Assembly: GCA_963526495.1 (NCBI GenBank)
Contig: CAURNT010000003.1
Span: 1 to 64,000 of the forward strand
Length of the DNA stretch: 64,000 bases
Reading direction: 5' to 3'
Source of the DNA: CAURNT01 sp963526495
Lineage (GTDB): Bacteria > Fusobacteriota > Fusobacteriia > Fusobacteriales > Leptotrichiaceae
Shown here: piece by piece, positions 46,539 to 54,237 of the stretch
How the letters are laid out: every line of letters begins with the position of its first letter
Position numbering within the stretch: the first letter of the stretch is position 1
Made by a program: the position numbers and the translations under genes
Notes under the pieces: generated by a model
What the model saw: only the letters and a program-made list of their open reading frames with translations
Database searches by the model: none
Told to the model about the DNA's origin: nothing

Positions 46539-46543
46539 CTTAA

Positions 46544-47566
46544 TCCTCTTTAATTGATGTAGAAGAATATGTCTTAAGTGATGAGGAAAGAGAGGCTCTT
46601 AGATATAATAATAGAAGAGAGCATTTATGGCAATTATCTGAAGATGTTAATGGATTTTATGGTGGTTCTAACATTAATATAATTGTAGGTGTAAATACTT
46701 ATAAAGTTAAATTAATTCCAGAACAAGAAAAATTTAGAGAAAAAGGATTAGAAATTAAAATGTTTATTAATGATCCTGAAAGTAATCTACAGGGTTATAT
46801 ATTAGAAACTAAATCAAAAGAGATAATAGTATCGTTTAGAGGAACAGAAGGTATATTTAATTTTAAAGATGTTGATAATGACTTACAATTGTCTTCAGAA
46901 AATAATAAACAGTATAGAAAAGCTTATAAAATAATAACAGATTATATAAAAAATAAGAAACTTGAAAATAAGCTAATATTATTTACTGGGCATTCTTTAG
47001 GTGGAGGTATTGCAAATTATTTAATGACAAGAATACCAAATACACAGTCAATAGTGTTTGATCCAGCCCCTGTTGTTCTCGATGAAACTATAAAAAGCGA
47101 AAGGAATATAAGAAAAATTTCTGGTTTAGATTCAACAGGTTTTAAAGATGGGTATATTGTTGCTCCAAATAGAGGGTTATTGAATGGAACTTATATAAAT
47201 GAAAATGGTCAAAAAGAAAATTTTAATAAAGTACAATATATTAATTTTAAAAGAAAATTTTTAAAAACAGAGTATATTTCATATTCTGCCTATCAAAACT
47301 CTACTAATAAAAGAAAATATTATGCAGAGCAGCTAGCCATATATGAAAATGATCCTATTGTAAAAAATTTAAAAAAAGCAATGAAAGAAGGAGATACTGA
47401 AAAAATTAAGAAATTAGCAAGTAATAAAACAATTAAAGAATATTGGGATATAAAAACTGAAAATAATTTTTTTAAAAAACTTGGAGGTAATCATCAGAAT
47501 CATAAAGTAGATGATAAAGCAAATAGTTATGTTAATACTACTAAGAAAGGAAAATCAAAAAAATAA
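46544..47566 (+). pseudogene. Headless lipase-type toxin module (orphan CdiA-CT)
   Basis: The frame is open from 46544 (after a TAA at 46541) but has no start before ATG 46760, which lacks a ribosome binding site. It opens with the junction IDVEEYVLSDEERE, identical to that in the CdiA-like protein, then a different module: IIVSFRGTEGIFNFKDVDNDL (class 3 lipase-like RGT and D), LFTGHSLGGGIANYL (nucleophile Ser at 46994-46996), FDPAPV and a C-terminal NHQNHKVDDKAN. Like orphan cdiA-CT modules in known CDI loci, it would be silent until recombined onto the full-length gene. It directly precedes its own immunity gene. Confidence 0.75.
46554..46593 (+). repeat. 40-bp repeat B, copy 2
   Basis: Identical to 44448-44487; the likely crossover point for swapping the orphan module onto the CdiA-like gene. 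Confidence 0.9.
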
Positions 47567-48432
47567 TGAAAGCTATAAAATTTATATTTACTATGTTAAT
47601 TTTATTTACTCTTTTTATTATTGTAGGGTGTAGAATTAGTGCAGGGGTATATAAAGGTATAATGATAGAAAGATATAAGAAAGAAGATAATGTAATTTTG
47701 AGATCTAGAGACTTTAAAGTTACAAATTATTTGGATGAGACTGGTTATACAGGTTATAGAGTTGAGTATGTTGGTAATAAGAAATTAAGATCAAACTATT
47801 TTACAGTTGATTATCAAATGGTGGTTGATGCAGATTCATTACCAGGAGGTATTTATGAAATAGGTGAAAAAGAATATATAATAAATAACTTACTGTACGA
47901 TAAATCAAAAGGTAATAATTTTGAAAAAATAGATAAGTATATACAAGATAATAAAGAAAGAATATTTAAAATATTTTTAGAAGAAGATTGGCAATATGGG
48001 GTAGATATAAAAATAAAATTAAATATATTGGGAAGTATTGATTTTGATAAAAAGAAAGAAGAATTCTATGATTTTGAAGGTCAAAATATAAAGATAGTGG
48101 ATAATTCTATAGAAGAAATAGAAACCTTTAATTCAAATTATTATGATTTAAGATATGAACGTGAAAAGTTATTTTTTAATAAATTAATTAAATTTGAAAA
48201 TATAAATTGGGATAAATATATGAGTTATATGGGAGATTATCCTATTTTAAGAATAGTTATATTTGAAGATCGAGGTGTAGATCCAGAAGATAAATCACCT
48301 ATTATGTATGAAATAACTGTAGATGATCCCAAAGAAAAAGTAGAGAAATTAAAAGAATTTTACAAAGAATTAGAACAATTCTATAATACAGATACATTTA
48401 GATTTGTAATAAGAGATTCAGAATTGTTTTAA
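47566..48432 (+). CDS. Second putative immunity protein (lipoprotein-like)
   Basis: A 288-residue paralogue of the protein at 45683-46516. The N-terminus MKAIKFIFTMLILFTLFIIVGC has a lipobox-like IVGC (Cys22), so it may be lipid-anchored where its paralogue is membrane-anchored. Shared blocks include YDKSKGNNFEKIDKYIQDNKERIFKIFLEE, YMGDYPIL and FYKELEQFYN. The ATG overlaps the stop of the orphan toxin module by one base, so the two form a toxin-immunity unit. How it is transcribed is unclear, because no promoter is obvious; read-through from the effector gene is likely. Confidence 0.6.
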   Translation: MKAIKFIFTMLILFTLFIIVGCRISAGVYKGIMIERYKKEDNVILRSRDFKVTNYLDETGYTGYRVEYVGNKKLRSNYFTVDYQMVVDADSLPGGIYEIGEKEYIINNLLYDKSKGNNFEKIDKYIQDNKERIFKIFLEEDWQYGVDIKIKLNILGSIDFDKKKEEFYDFEGQNIKIVDNSIEEIETFNSNYYDLRYEREKLFFNKLIKFENINWDKYMSYMGDYPILRIVIFEDRGVDPEDKSPIMYEITVDDPKEKVEKLKEFYKELEQFYNTDTFRFVIRDSELF

Positions 48433-48442
48433 TATTTAATAT

Positions 48443-48494
48443 AAAGAAACATTCACCTTTGCAATAAGGTAGAAAGGACTTAAATGAAAAAATA
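48443..48494 (+). repeat. 52-bp repeat A, copy 2
   Basis: Identical to 46487-46538. Here the coding end of the first immunity gene is a non-coding relic after the second immunity stop, and the ATG is the real start of the TpsB-like gene. Confidence 0.9.
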
Positions 48495-49617
48495 TCTGTT
48501 ATTACTTTTACCAATAATAAGTAATGGAAACAATATAATAGATGATATAAAGTATAATGGAATAAGTGATAGTAATGAACTATACTATAACTCTACAATA
48601 CAAAAAGGAGAAGAACTAAACATATCAAAAATAGATAGATTAGTAGATAACTTTAAATTTAGTAAAAGTAATGATGTAAAAGTAGATATAGAACCATCAG
48701 AAAAAGAAGGACATATAAATATACTAGTAAATAATAAAAAGAAATCAAATTCTTTAACATTAAGTGTAGGAGTAGATAATTATGGAAATAGTATAGAAGA
48801 TGGAATATATAGATATAATATAGAATTAGGAAGTTCAGGAATAATATTAAATGAAAATGTAAATATATCATATACATTTGTAAGTCCTAAAAATCCAATA
48901 AGAGAAGAAAAGGAAGAATTAGGTATAGGAGAAAGTATAAAAGAAAAAGATATATCAAGTTTAGAAAAAGCAAGAATAAATAATAATTTAAATATAGATA
49001 TATCATTTCCGATAAGAGATAGAGAATACTATATAACATATAATAATAGTTACTATAAGAAATCAATAATAGGTAATAATGATATATATGATATAAGTGG
49101 GAGTGAAAATAAGCTAGATACAAAGATAAAGTATGAGGTATATAGGGAAAAGAAGAATAAGATAAATTTAATAGGGAAGTATTCATATACACATAAGGAA
49201 AGTAATTTAGAAGATGTATTATTAACTGTAGATAATATAACAGATATAGGGTTAGGTATAGAATATATAGAAGAAGGTATAAAGATAGAAAGTATATATT
49301 TACAAAGATACTTACCGTATATAAAACATATATTAAATACTGATATATCATTAAGTAAACAATTAGATAATGATATAAGTATAGGACTTGATGTTAAAAG
49401 TGTTATAGAAAGAAGAAATAGTAGTTTAAATGTTAAAGGTAAATTAAACTATAAGGCAATATATACAGAAGCTGGATTTAATACAGATTATGTTAATATT
49501 AATCCAATAATAAAGATGGGATTAAAGAGTAGTTTTGAAAATATAAGCTTAGATACATTATTAAACTATGATAAAGAGTTAAAGTGGTTATTTAATTTGA
49601 AATATAATATATTTTAG
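48484..49617 (+). CDS. Short TpsB-like outer-membrane transporter
   Basis: A 377-residue exported protein (signal MKKYLLLLLPIISNGNN). Residues about 40-75 (ELNISKIDRLVDNFKFSKSNDVKVDIEPSEK) resemble a ShlB/FhaC-type POTRA domain, and the rest is a run of beta strands ending LFNLKYNIF. This fits TpsB, the pore that exports a TpsA such as the neighbouring CdiA-like protein. It is much shorter than usual (about 550), apparently lacking the first POTRA and N-terminal helix, and I cannot find the VRGY motif of the lid loop. It may be a compact variant or reduced by deletion. Ribosome binding site AGAAAGGA is inside repeat A. Confidence 0.6.
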   Translation: MKKYLLLLLPIISNGNNIIDDIKYNGISDSNELYYNSTIQKGEELNISKIDRLVDNFKFSKSNDVKVDIEPSEKEGHINILVNNKKKSNSLTLSVGVDNYGNSIEDGIYRYNIELGSSGIILNENVNISYTFVSPKNPIREEKEELGIGESIKEKDISSLEKARINNNLNIDISFPIRDREYYITYNNSYYKKSIIGNNDIYDISGSENKLDTKIKYEVYREKKNKINLIGKYSYTHKESNLEDVLLTVDNITDIGLGIEYIEEGIKIESIYLQRYLPYIKHILNTDISLSKQLDNDISIGLDVKSVIERRNSSLNVKGKLNYKAIYTEAGFNTDYVNINPIIKMGLKSSFENISLDTLLNYDKELKWLFNLKYNIF

Positions 49618-49644
49618 AAGGAAGTTTTTTACTTTCTTCTTTTC
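49616..49644 (+). terminator. Terminator overlapping the TpsB-like stop codon
   Basis: AGAAGGAAGT (49616-49625) and ACTTTCTTCT (49631-49640) with one G-T pair and loop TTTTT, then TTTC. Confidence 0.75.
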
Positions 49645-49656
49645 TTTATAATGACA

Positions 49657-49684
49657 ATTTTTTATAAAGTTTTTTATATAGTAT
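49657..49684 (+). repeat. Right 28-bp direct repeat, dif-like
   Basis: Identical to 39246-39273. Its last base is the first T of the csp -35 box. The base before it closes the terminal TGACA of the island. Confidence 0.8.
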
Positions 49685-49711
49685 TGACTTTTATTATTTT
49701 TAAGGTATAAT
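49684..49711 (+). promoter_or_regulatory. Promoter of the cold-shock gene
   Basis: TTGACT (49684-49689), 16-base spacer, TATAAT (49706-49711). It abuts the right island repeat. Confidence 0.8.
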
Positions 49712-49754
49712 ATATTACAGATAGGAAAATTCCTGTTGGATAGGAGGAAATGTT

Positions 49755-49952
49755 TTGTTAGGTAAAGTAAAATGGTTTAATGAAAAAAAAGGTTTTGGAT
49801 TTATTTCTGGAGAAGATGGAAATGATTATTTCTTACATTTCTCAAAAATAAACAAAAGTGGTTTTAAAACTGTTTCTGAAGGTGAAGAAGTAGAATTCGA
49901 CGTAGAAGACGGTGAAAAAGGACCACAAGCAACAAACGTAGTTTCTAAATAG
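49755..49952 (+). CDS. Cold-shock protein (CspA family)
   Basis: A 65-residue OB-fold single-strand nucleic acid chaperone. RNP1 is KGFGFISGEDG and RNP2 is YFLHFS. The start is TTG 49755 (MLGKVKWFN), eight bases after AGGAGG at 49742-49747; the nearby ATG at 49750 is out of frame and hits a stop after three codons. The leader is short, unlike the long thermosensor leaders of some csp genes. A terminator follows, so it is a single-gene unit. Confidence 0.95.
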   Translation: MLGKVKWFNEKKGFGFISGEDGNDYFLHFSKINKSGFKTVSEGEEVEFDVEDGEKGPQATNVVSK

Positions 49953-49977
49953 TTGAAGATATATAGAATTAGTTTGG

Positions 49978-50004
49978 CTATCTCTTTAGGAGATAGTTTT
50001 TTTT
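49978..50004 (+). terminator. Terminator of the cold-shock gene
   Basis: CTATCTC (49978-49984) and GAGATAG (49990-49996), then eight T. Confidence 0.85.
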
Positions 50005-50016
50005 GGAGTGATTTTT

Positions 50017-50958
50017 TTGAAATATATATTTAAAAGAATAATTAAGAGTATTATGGTTATATTTACTGTTGTTAGTATAACCTTTTATATAGTTCATAGT
50101 TTACCTAATAGTTATATATATAATGATAGTGAGGTAGATGAAGTATTAAAAGAAGAATTTATAAAAAAATATAATTTAGATCTTAATTTAAAAGATCAAT
50201 ATATTAAATACATTTCTAACATTAGTAAAGGTAATTTAGGTTACTCAATGAAATATGAAGGACGAAAAGTTAGTGATGTAATAATTAAAAATTTTCCCAT
50301 TTCTTTAGAATTATCAATAAGAGTTTTATTATTTTCTTTTATTATTGGATTTCCATTAGGTATAAATCTTGGAATAAATAAGAATCATAAATATTTGTAT
50401 TTGATTTCAATATTGATATCTATACCAAGTTTTGTAATAGCAGGTTTAATTCAGATGTTTTTAGTATTTTTTTATAAAGGTGTTTTAATAGATAAATTAA
50501 ATTTCCCATTTTATAGCATATCAATTATAGGGTTTGATAGTGAATTACAAAAATTATTTCCAACAATTACTTTATCGCTATTTTTAACTTGTATGATTAT
50601 AAGAATATTATCAAGAAAGATAGAAAATGAATTAAATAAGGGATATGTTGAATTTGCGCTTTCAAAGGGCCTTGATATTAAATATGTAGTTTTAAATCAT
50701 ATATTAAAAAATATTTTTCCATCATTATTGAGTATGTTAATCCCTTATTTCGTATCTATAATTACAGGCTCTTTTGTAGTTGAAAATTTATTTGGAATAC
50801 CTGGACTTGGAAGATATTATACAAGTTCTATTATAGATCGTGATTATTCTATGGTATTGGGATTAACTTTATTTTATACATTTATTTTAACTTTTTTATT
50901 TACTTTAATGGATATATGTATTAGCTTTTTAGATAAAAGGATTGATAAACATGATTAA
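50017..50958 (+). CDS. Nickel/peptide-type ABC permease, first subunit (DppB/NikB-like)
   Basis: A 313-residue permease with six helices; EAA-type loop EFALSKGLDIKYVVLNHILKNIFPSLLS and the family end VVENLFGIPGLGRYYTSSIIDRDYSMVLGL. The start is most likely TTG 50017, eight bases after GGAG at 50005-50008; GTG 50008 overlaps that site. It heads a four-gene importer (50017-53121) that has no binding-protein gene. No clear promoter lies between the csp terminator and this gene, so read-through may contribute. Confidence 0.85.
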   Translation: MKYIFKRIIKSIMVIFTVVSITFYIVHSLPNSYIYNDSEVDEVLKEEFIKKYNLDLNLKDQYIKYISNISKGNLGYSMKYEGRKVSDVIIKNFPISLELSIRVLLFSFIIGFPLGINLGINKNHKYLYLISILISIPSFVIAGLIQMFLVFFYKGVLIDKLNFPFYSISIIGFDSELQKLFPTITLSLFLTCMIIRILSRKIENELNKGYVEFALSKGLDIKYVVLNHILKNIFPSLLSMLIPYFVSIITGSFVVENLFGIPGLGRYYTSSIIDRDYSMVLGLTLFYTFILTFLFTLMDICISFLDKRIDKHD

Positions 50959-51724
50959 TAAAAAAAATGTGTATATTATAATATTTATTATTTTAATATT
51001 TTCTGTAAAAATATTAAATAGATTTGATCCATATTCACAGGACTTACAAAATACTAATTTGGGACTATTTGCTAAAGGTCATATTTTAGGAACAGATATT
51101 TTAGGTCGTGATATACTTTCAAGAATTATACAAGGAATAATGATTAGTATGTATATAATACTTTTAGTATATATATTGTCAGTTACTATAGGTATAGTTA
51201 TAGGTTTTTTGATTTCTTATTATTCTAAAAAATTAGATTATATTGTATCTTATATAATAGAAGTATTTTTGTCTATTCCGAGTTTAATAATTATACTTTT
51301 TATAGTTATGTTTATGGGGAATAAATTTTGGATATTAATATTTGCTTTGACTTTAACGAGAAGCTTACGTATGATAATTTTTGTTAAAAATGAAGTTAAT
51401 AAATTAAAAATACAAAATTTTGTATATATGTCGCATATAATGGGGGCAAAAAGTATATATATATTTAAGAAACATATATTTCCTAATATACTTGATATAG
51501 TTTTAGTTAAAGCAAGTTTTATGATACCTGGAATTATATTTTCTGAAACAATTTTATCTTTTATGGGGGTAGGGGTCAGTTTACCAAATGCTTCACTTGG
51601 AAATTTATTATCAACTGGTTTTTCTAATTTATTAGTTTCACCTATACAATTTTTAGTTTCAAGTCTTAGTATAATAGTATTAACTTTAATATTTGGAGGT
51701 TTAAATGAAGGTATTAAAAGTTGA
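50951..51724 (+). CDS. Nickel/peptide-type ABC permease, second subunit (DppC/NikC-like)
   Basis: A 257-residue permease. The N-terminal LGTDILGRDILSRIIQGIMIS and the GVGVSLPNASLGNLLSTG segments are typical of DppC/NikC, with an EAA-like loop around SHIMGAKSIYIFKKHIFPNIL. ATG 50951 overlaps the previous stop; an upstream in-frame TTG at 50942 is less likely. It pairs with the previous permease. Confidence 0.87.
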   Translation: MINKKNVYIIIFIILIFSVKILNRFDPYSQDLQNTNLGLFAKGHILGTDILGRDILSRIIQGIMISMYIILLVYILSVTIGIVIGFLISYYSKKLDYIVSYIIEVFLSIPSLIIILFIVMFMGNKFWILIFALTLTRSLRMIIFVKNEVNKLKIQNFVYMSHIMGAKSIYIFKKHIFPNILDIVLVKASFMIPGIIFSETILSFMGVGVSLPNASLGNLLSTGFSNLLVSPIQFLVSSLSIIVLTLIFGGLNEGIKS

Positions 51725-52418
51725 AAAATTAAATATAGATGGAATATTAGAAAATATAAATTTTGAAATTGAAAAAGGAGAAATAGTGACTTTAGTAGGC
51801 TCATCAGGTAGTGGAAAAACTAGTATTGCTAAGGCAATAATGGGTTTATCTAAATTAAAATATTCAGGTGATATATTTGTAAATTCTAAAAAAGACTATA
51901 TTAGAGGAAAAGATATATGTATGATTTTTCAAGATATAGAGCAATCATTAAATCCAGTATTAAAAATAAAAAAGCAGTTTTTTGAAGCTTTGATTTATCA
52001 TAAAATATGTGATAAAAAAAATGTTATGGAATATTCTAAAAAAATATTATATAAGGTTAATTTGAATGAAAAAGTTTTAGATAGATATCCATTTGAGTTG
52101 TCAGGTGGGGAAAAACAAAGGATAGTAATAGCTATGATAATATCTCTTAATCCATCTATTATAATATGTGATGAGATTTCATCTAGTTTAGATACAGTTA
52201 ATGAATATGAAATATTTAAAATATTAAAATCTACTAATATCTCATTGTTAGTAATAACTCATAGTCCTAATGTTATTAAATATATTTCAGATAGAATAAT
52301 ATATTTGGAAAATGGTAGAAAATTATACGATGGAAATTATTTAGGTTTTATTGAGAAAGATAATAAATATGTAAAAAGTATAAAAAGTGTTTTAGAGGTA
52401 TGTGATGATATTTTTTAA
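51705..52418 (+). CDS. Nickel/peptide-type ABC ATPase, first (NikD-like)
   Basis: A 237-residue ATPase with Walker A GSSGSGKTS, signature LSGGEKQR, Walker B IIICDEISSSLD and switch His VITHS. It is short, lacking the roughly 80-residue C-terminal oligopeptide-type extension, which is the NikD/NikE layout rather than DppD/OppD. GGAGG precedes the ATG, which lies inside the end of the permease gene. Confidence 0.87.
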   Translation: MKVLKVEKLNIDGILENINFEIEKGEIVTLVGSSGSGKTSIAKAIMGLSKLKYSGDIFVNSKKDYIRGKDICMIFQDIEQSLNPVLKIKKQFFEALIYHKICDKKNVMEYSKKILYKVNLNEKVLDRYPFELSGGEKQRIVIAMIISLNPSIIICDEISSSLDTVNEYEIFKILKSTNISLLVITHSPNVIKYISDRIIYLENGRKLYDGNYLGFIEKDNKYVKSIKSVLEVCDDIF

Positions 52419-53121
52419 AAATGTTAATGTAACTATAGGAGATAAAATAATTTTAAAAAATTTATCTTTTAATTTAGAAAAAAATAATATACTTGCTATA
52501 ATAGGTGAAAGTGGTGGAGGTAAAACAACTATAGCAAATATTTTGATGAAGAAAATATCTAAATATGATGGTGAAGTATATTTAGATGATAAAGAAATTA
52601 GAAATTATTCAAATATAGAATATTATAAGAAAATATCAATAGTTTTACAAGATTATACAACTGCTTTAAATCCTTGCATGACAATAAGAGATGTTCTATA
52701 TGAGCCTTTTGAAATAAAAAAAGAAAAGGTAGACTATATAAAAATAAAAGATGTATTAAATTTACTTAAATTAAATTATTTAGATATTGACACTAAAACT
52801 ATTGATTTATCTGGTGGAGAAAAACAAAGAGTTAATATAGCTAGAATTCTTTTATTTAATTCAGAAGTTTTAATTTTTGATGAATCAATATCTTCTTTAG
52901 ATATAGATTTACAAATAGAAATAGTAGAAATCATTAAAAAGATTTCCCAAAATATGAATAAAACGATATTATTTATTACTCATAATTTATCTATATTAAA
53001 ATTTTTAACAAGGGATATATTAGTTATTAAAGATGGGTCTATTATTGAACGTGGAGATGTGATAAATTATCCTAAAAGTGATTATACAAAAGAATTATTT
53101 TATAAATGGAAAAAAGATTAG
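52405..53121 (+). CDS. Nickel/peptide-type ABC ATPase, second (NikE-like)
   Basis: A 238-residue ATPase: Walker A GESGGGKTT, signature LSGGEKQRVNIARI, Walker B VLIFDESISSLD, switch His FITHN. Also short, like NikE. ATG 52405 follows AGAGGT (52394-52399). Together the four genes make a complete membrane complex; the substrate is unknown without a binding protein, with nickel or a metal chelate favoured by the ATPase lengths. Confidence 0.87.
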   Translation: MIFFKNVNVTIGDKIILKNLSFNLEKNNILAIIGESGGGKTTIANILMKKISKYDGEVYLDDKEIRNYSNIEYYKKISIVLQDYTTALNPCMTIRDVLYEPFEIKKEKVDYIKIKDVLNLLKLNYLDIDTKTIDLSGGEKQRVNIARILLFNSEVLIFDESISSLDIDLQIEIVEIIKKISQNMNKTILFITHNLSILKFLTRDILVIKDGSIIERGDVINYPKSDYTKELFYKWKKD

Positions 53122-53145
53122 ATTAAAATTATTTTAATCTAATCT
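53111..53145. terminator. Hairpin shared by the converging importer and YiiX genes
   Basis: 14-bp arms 53115-53128 and 53132-53145 with loop TTA. The A-run before it gives a T-run on the minus strand, so it best serves the minus-strand operon. It overlaps both gene ends. Confidence 0.7.
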
Positions 53146-53670
53146 AATATTTTCAAGTAATGAACTTTTAGTAAAGTCATAGGGGAGTATAGGCCAAGAA
53201 TTATTGACAAGCTCTATATTTTCTCCTATTTCTTTACCAGCATCTTTGTATATGGTGTAAATGAATTTACTACAATAAGAGGCTAAACTTTCAGTATCGC
53301 TTGAAGTAAACACAGAATATACTTTATTGTAGTAATTAGGTAGTAATTCATTTAATTTATTTTTTAATTCATTATTCATTTTTTTATATCTAAACACCGA
53401 AATTTGTCTATTTTCTATAAAATAAAATGAATAAAAAGGATTATCTACAAAGTCATCACCATAATTTTTAAATTCTATTAATTTCATATCTTCATTAACC
53501 AGAAAACAATGTCCCCATTGTTGAAATAATTTGTCTCCTTTAGATAATACTATAATATCAAAAGGTTGTATTTTGTTTTGATTATCTATTAGTTCCCTGA
53601 AACTATACCACTTAATATCAGCTAAAGATAAACTGCATGTAAGTAATAAGATAAATAATATTTTTTTCAT
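53134..53670 (-). CDS. YiiX-like permuted papain-fold (NlpC/P60-type) exported protein, copy 1
   Basis: A 178-residue protein with a signal peptide (MKKILFILLLTCSLSLA). The body fits YiiX/YebB-type permuted NlpC/P60 hydrolases: IQPFDIIVLSKG, QQWGHCFLV (candidate catalytic His first) and SDTESLASYCSKFIYTIYKDAGKEI (candidate catalytic Cys later), the circularly permuted order. Periplasmic; the substrate may be a peptide, amide or lipid-linked bond. It directly follows a clear paralogue (53671-54237) and probably shares its transcript with the helicase gene upstream. Confidence 0.7.
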   Translation of the reverse strand: MKKILFILLLTCSLSLADIKWYSFRELIDNQNKIQPFDIIVLSKGDKLFQQWGHCFLVNEDMKLIEFKNYGDDFVDNPFYSFYFIENRQISVFRYKKMNNELKNKLNELLPNYYNKVYSVFTSSDTESLASYCSKFIYTIYKDAGKEIGENIELVNNSWPILPYDFTKSSLLENIRLD

Positions 53671-54237
53671 TTATTTAAGAACTATATTATCTAAAGTTGT
53701 AGTTTCTAAAAAATCAAATGGTAATATAGGAAATTTATCAGGGAATAACCTAGTATCTCTATTTAATTTTTTTCCAGCATCTAAAAATAAAGTATAGACA
53801 AATTTACTGCAATATGAATTTATATCTTCTGAATCTGAAGTAGATAATATTGAATATTCTTTATTGTAATATTTTTTTACATCCTCTTCTAATACATCTC
53901 TTAATTTATCATCAATTTCTTTATATCTAAATATGCTGATTTTTCTATTTAATTTAAAAAATTCATAAATTGGTTCATCGGCAAAAATATTATCTGCACC
54001 TTTTATTTCAACAAATTTTTTATCCTTATTAACAACAAAAATATGACCATATTTTTGAAAAAGTACAGGACCTACATCTAAAACGACTAAATCATAGGGT
54101 TTTAATTGATCTATTTTTTCTGCTACTTCTTGAAAAGTATACCAAGTATGTGCTTCTTTATTGGGTTTATCAAATATTCCTAATGAAAAAGAAAGACTTG
54201 ATAATATAATAGATAATAAAATATATATTTTTTTCAT
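53671..54237 (-). CDS. YiiX-like permuted papain-fold exported protein, copy 2
   Basis: A 188-residue paralogue of the neighbouring gene with signal peptide (MKKIYILLSIILSSLSFSLG). Shared core: LKPYDLVVLDVGPVLFQKYGHIFVV with the candidate His, KISIFRYKEID, YYNKEYSILSTSDSED and INSYCSKFVYTLFLDAGKKL with the candidate Cys, then ILPFDFLETTTLDNI. The ATG overlaps the stop of the helicase by one base and its own stop touches the next start, so all three are one transcript. The two copies have diverged considerably, indicating an old duplication. Confidence 0.7.
   Translation of the reverse strand: MKKIYILLSIILSSLSFSLGIFDKPNKEAHTWYTFQEVAEKIDQLKPYDLVVLDVGPVLFQKYGHIFVVNKDKKFVEIKGADNIFADEPIYEFFKLNRKISIFRYKEIDDKLRDVLEEDVKKYYNKEYSILSTSDSEDINSYCSKFVYTLFLDAGKKLNRDTRLFPDKFPILPFDFLETTTLDNIVLK

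Larger units (their letters stand above)
39246..49684. mobile_element. 10.4-kb island with a CdiA-like lipase effector system, bounded by 28-bp direct repeats
   Basis: The outer limits are two perfect 28-bp direct repeats (39246-39273 and 49657-49684). Between them lie a truncated transposase, a TpsA/CdiA-like gene, two immunity-like genes, a headless toxin module and a TpsB-like gene. Just inside, the ends read TGTCA (39273-39277) and TGACA (49652-49656), i.e. short inverted termini. Joining the outer flanks across one repeat copy gives a normal rluA end followed by an intact csp promoter, which supports a later insertion. No integrase gene is present. Confidence 0.7.

Noticed and set aside
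46760..47566. ATG-started 268-residue gene for the second lipase-type module
   Set aside because: There is no ribosome binding site before 46760 and the homologous frame extends upstream to the junction repeat, so this is a headless module, not an independent gene.
39246..49684. Island inserted at a tRNA gene by a tyrosine integrase
   Set aside because: No tRNA is visible at either boundary and no integrase gene lies inside; the repeat lies at the end of the rluA-type gene instead.
49750..49761. ATG at 49750 as the start of the cold-shock gene
   Set aside because: It is out of frame with the conserved protein and reaches TAG after three codons; TTG 49755 has correct spacing to AGGAGG.
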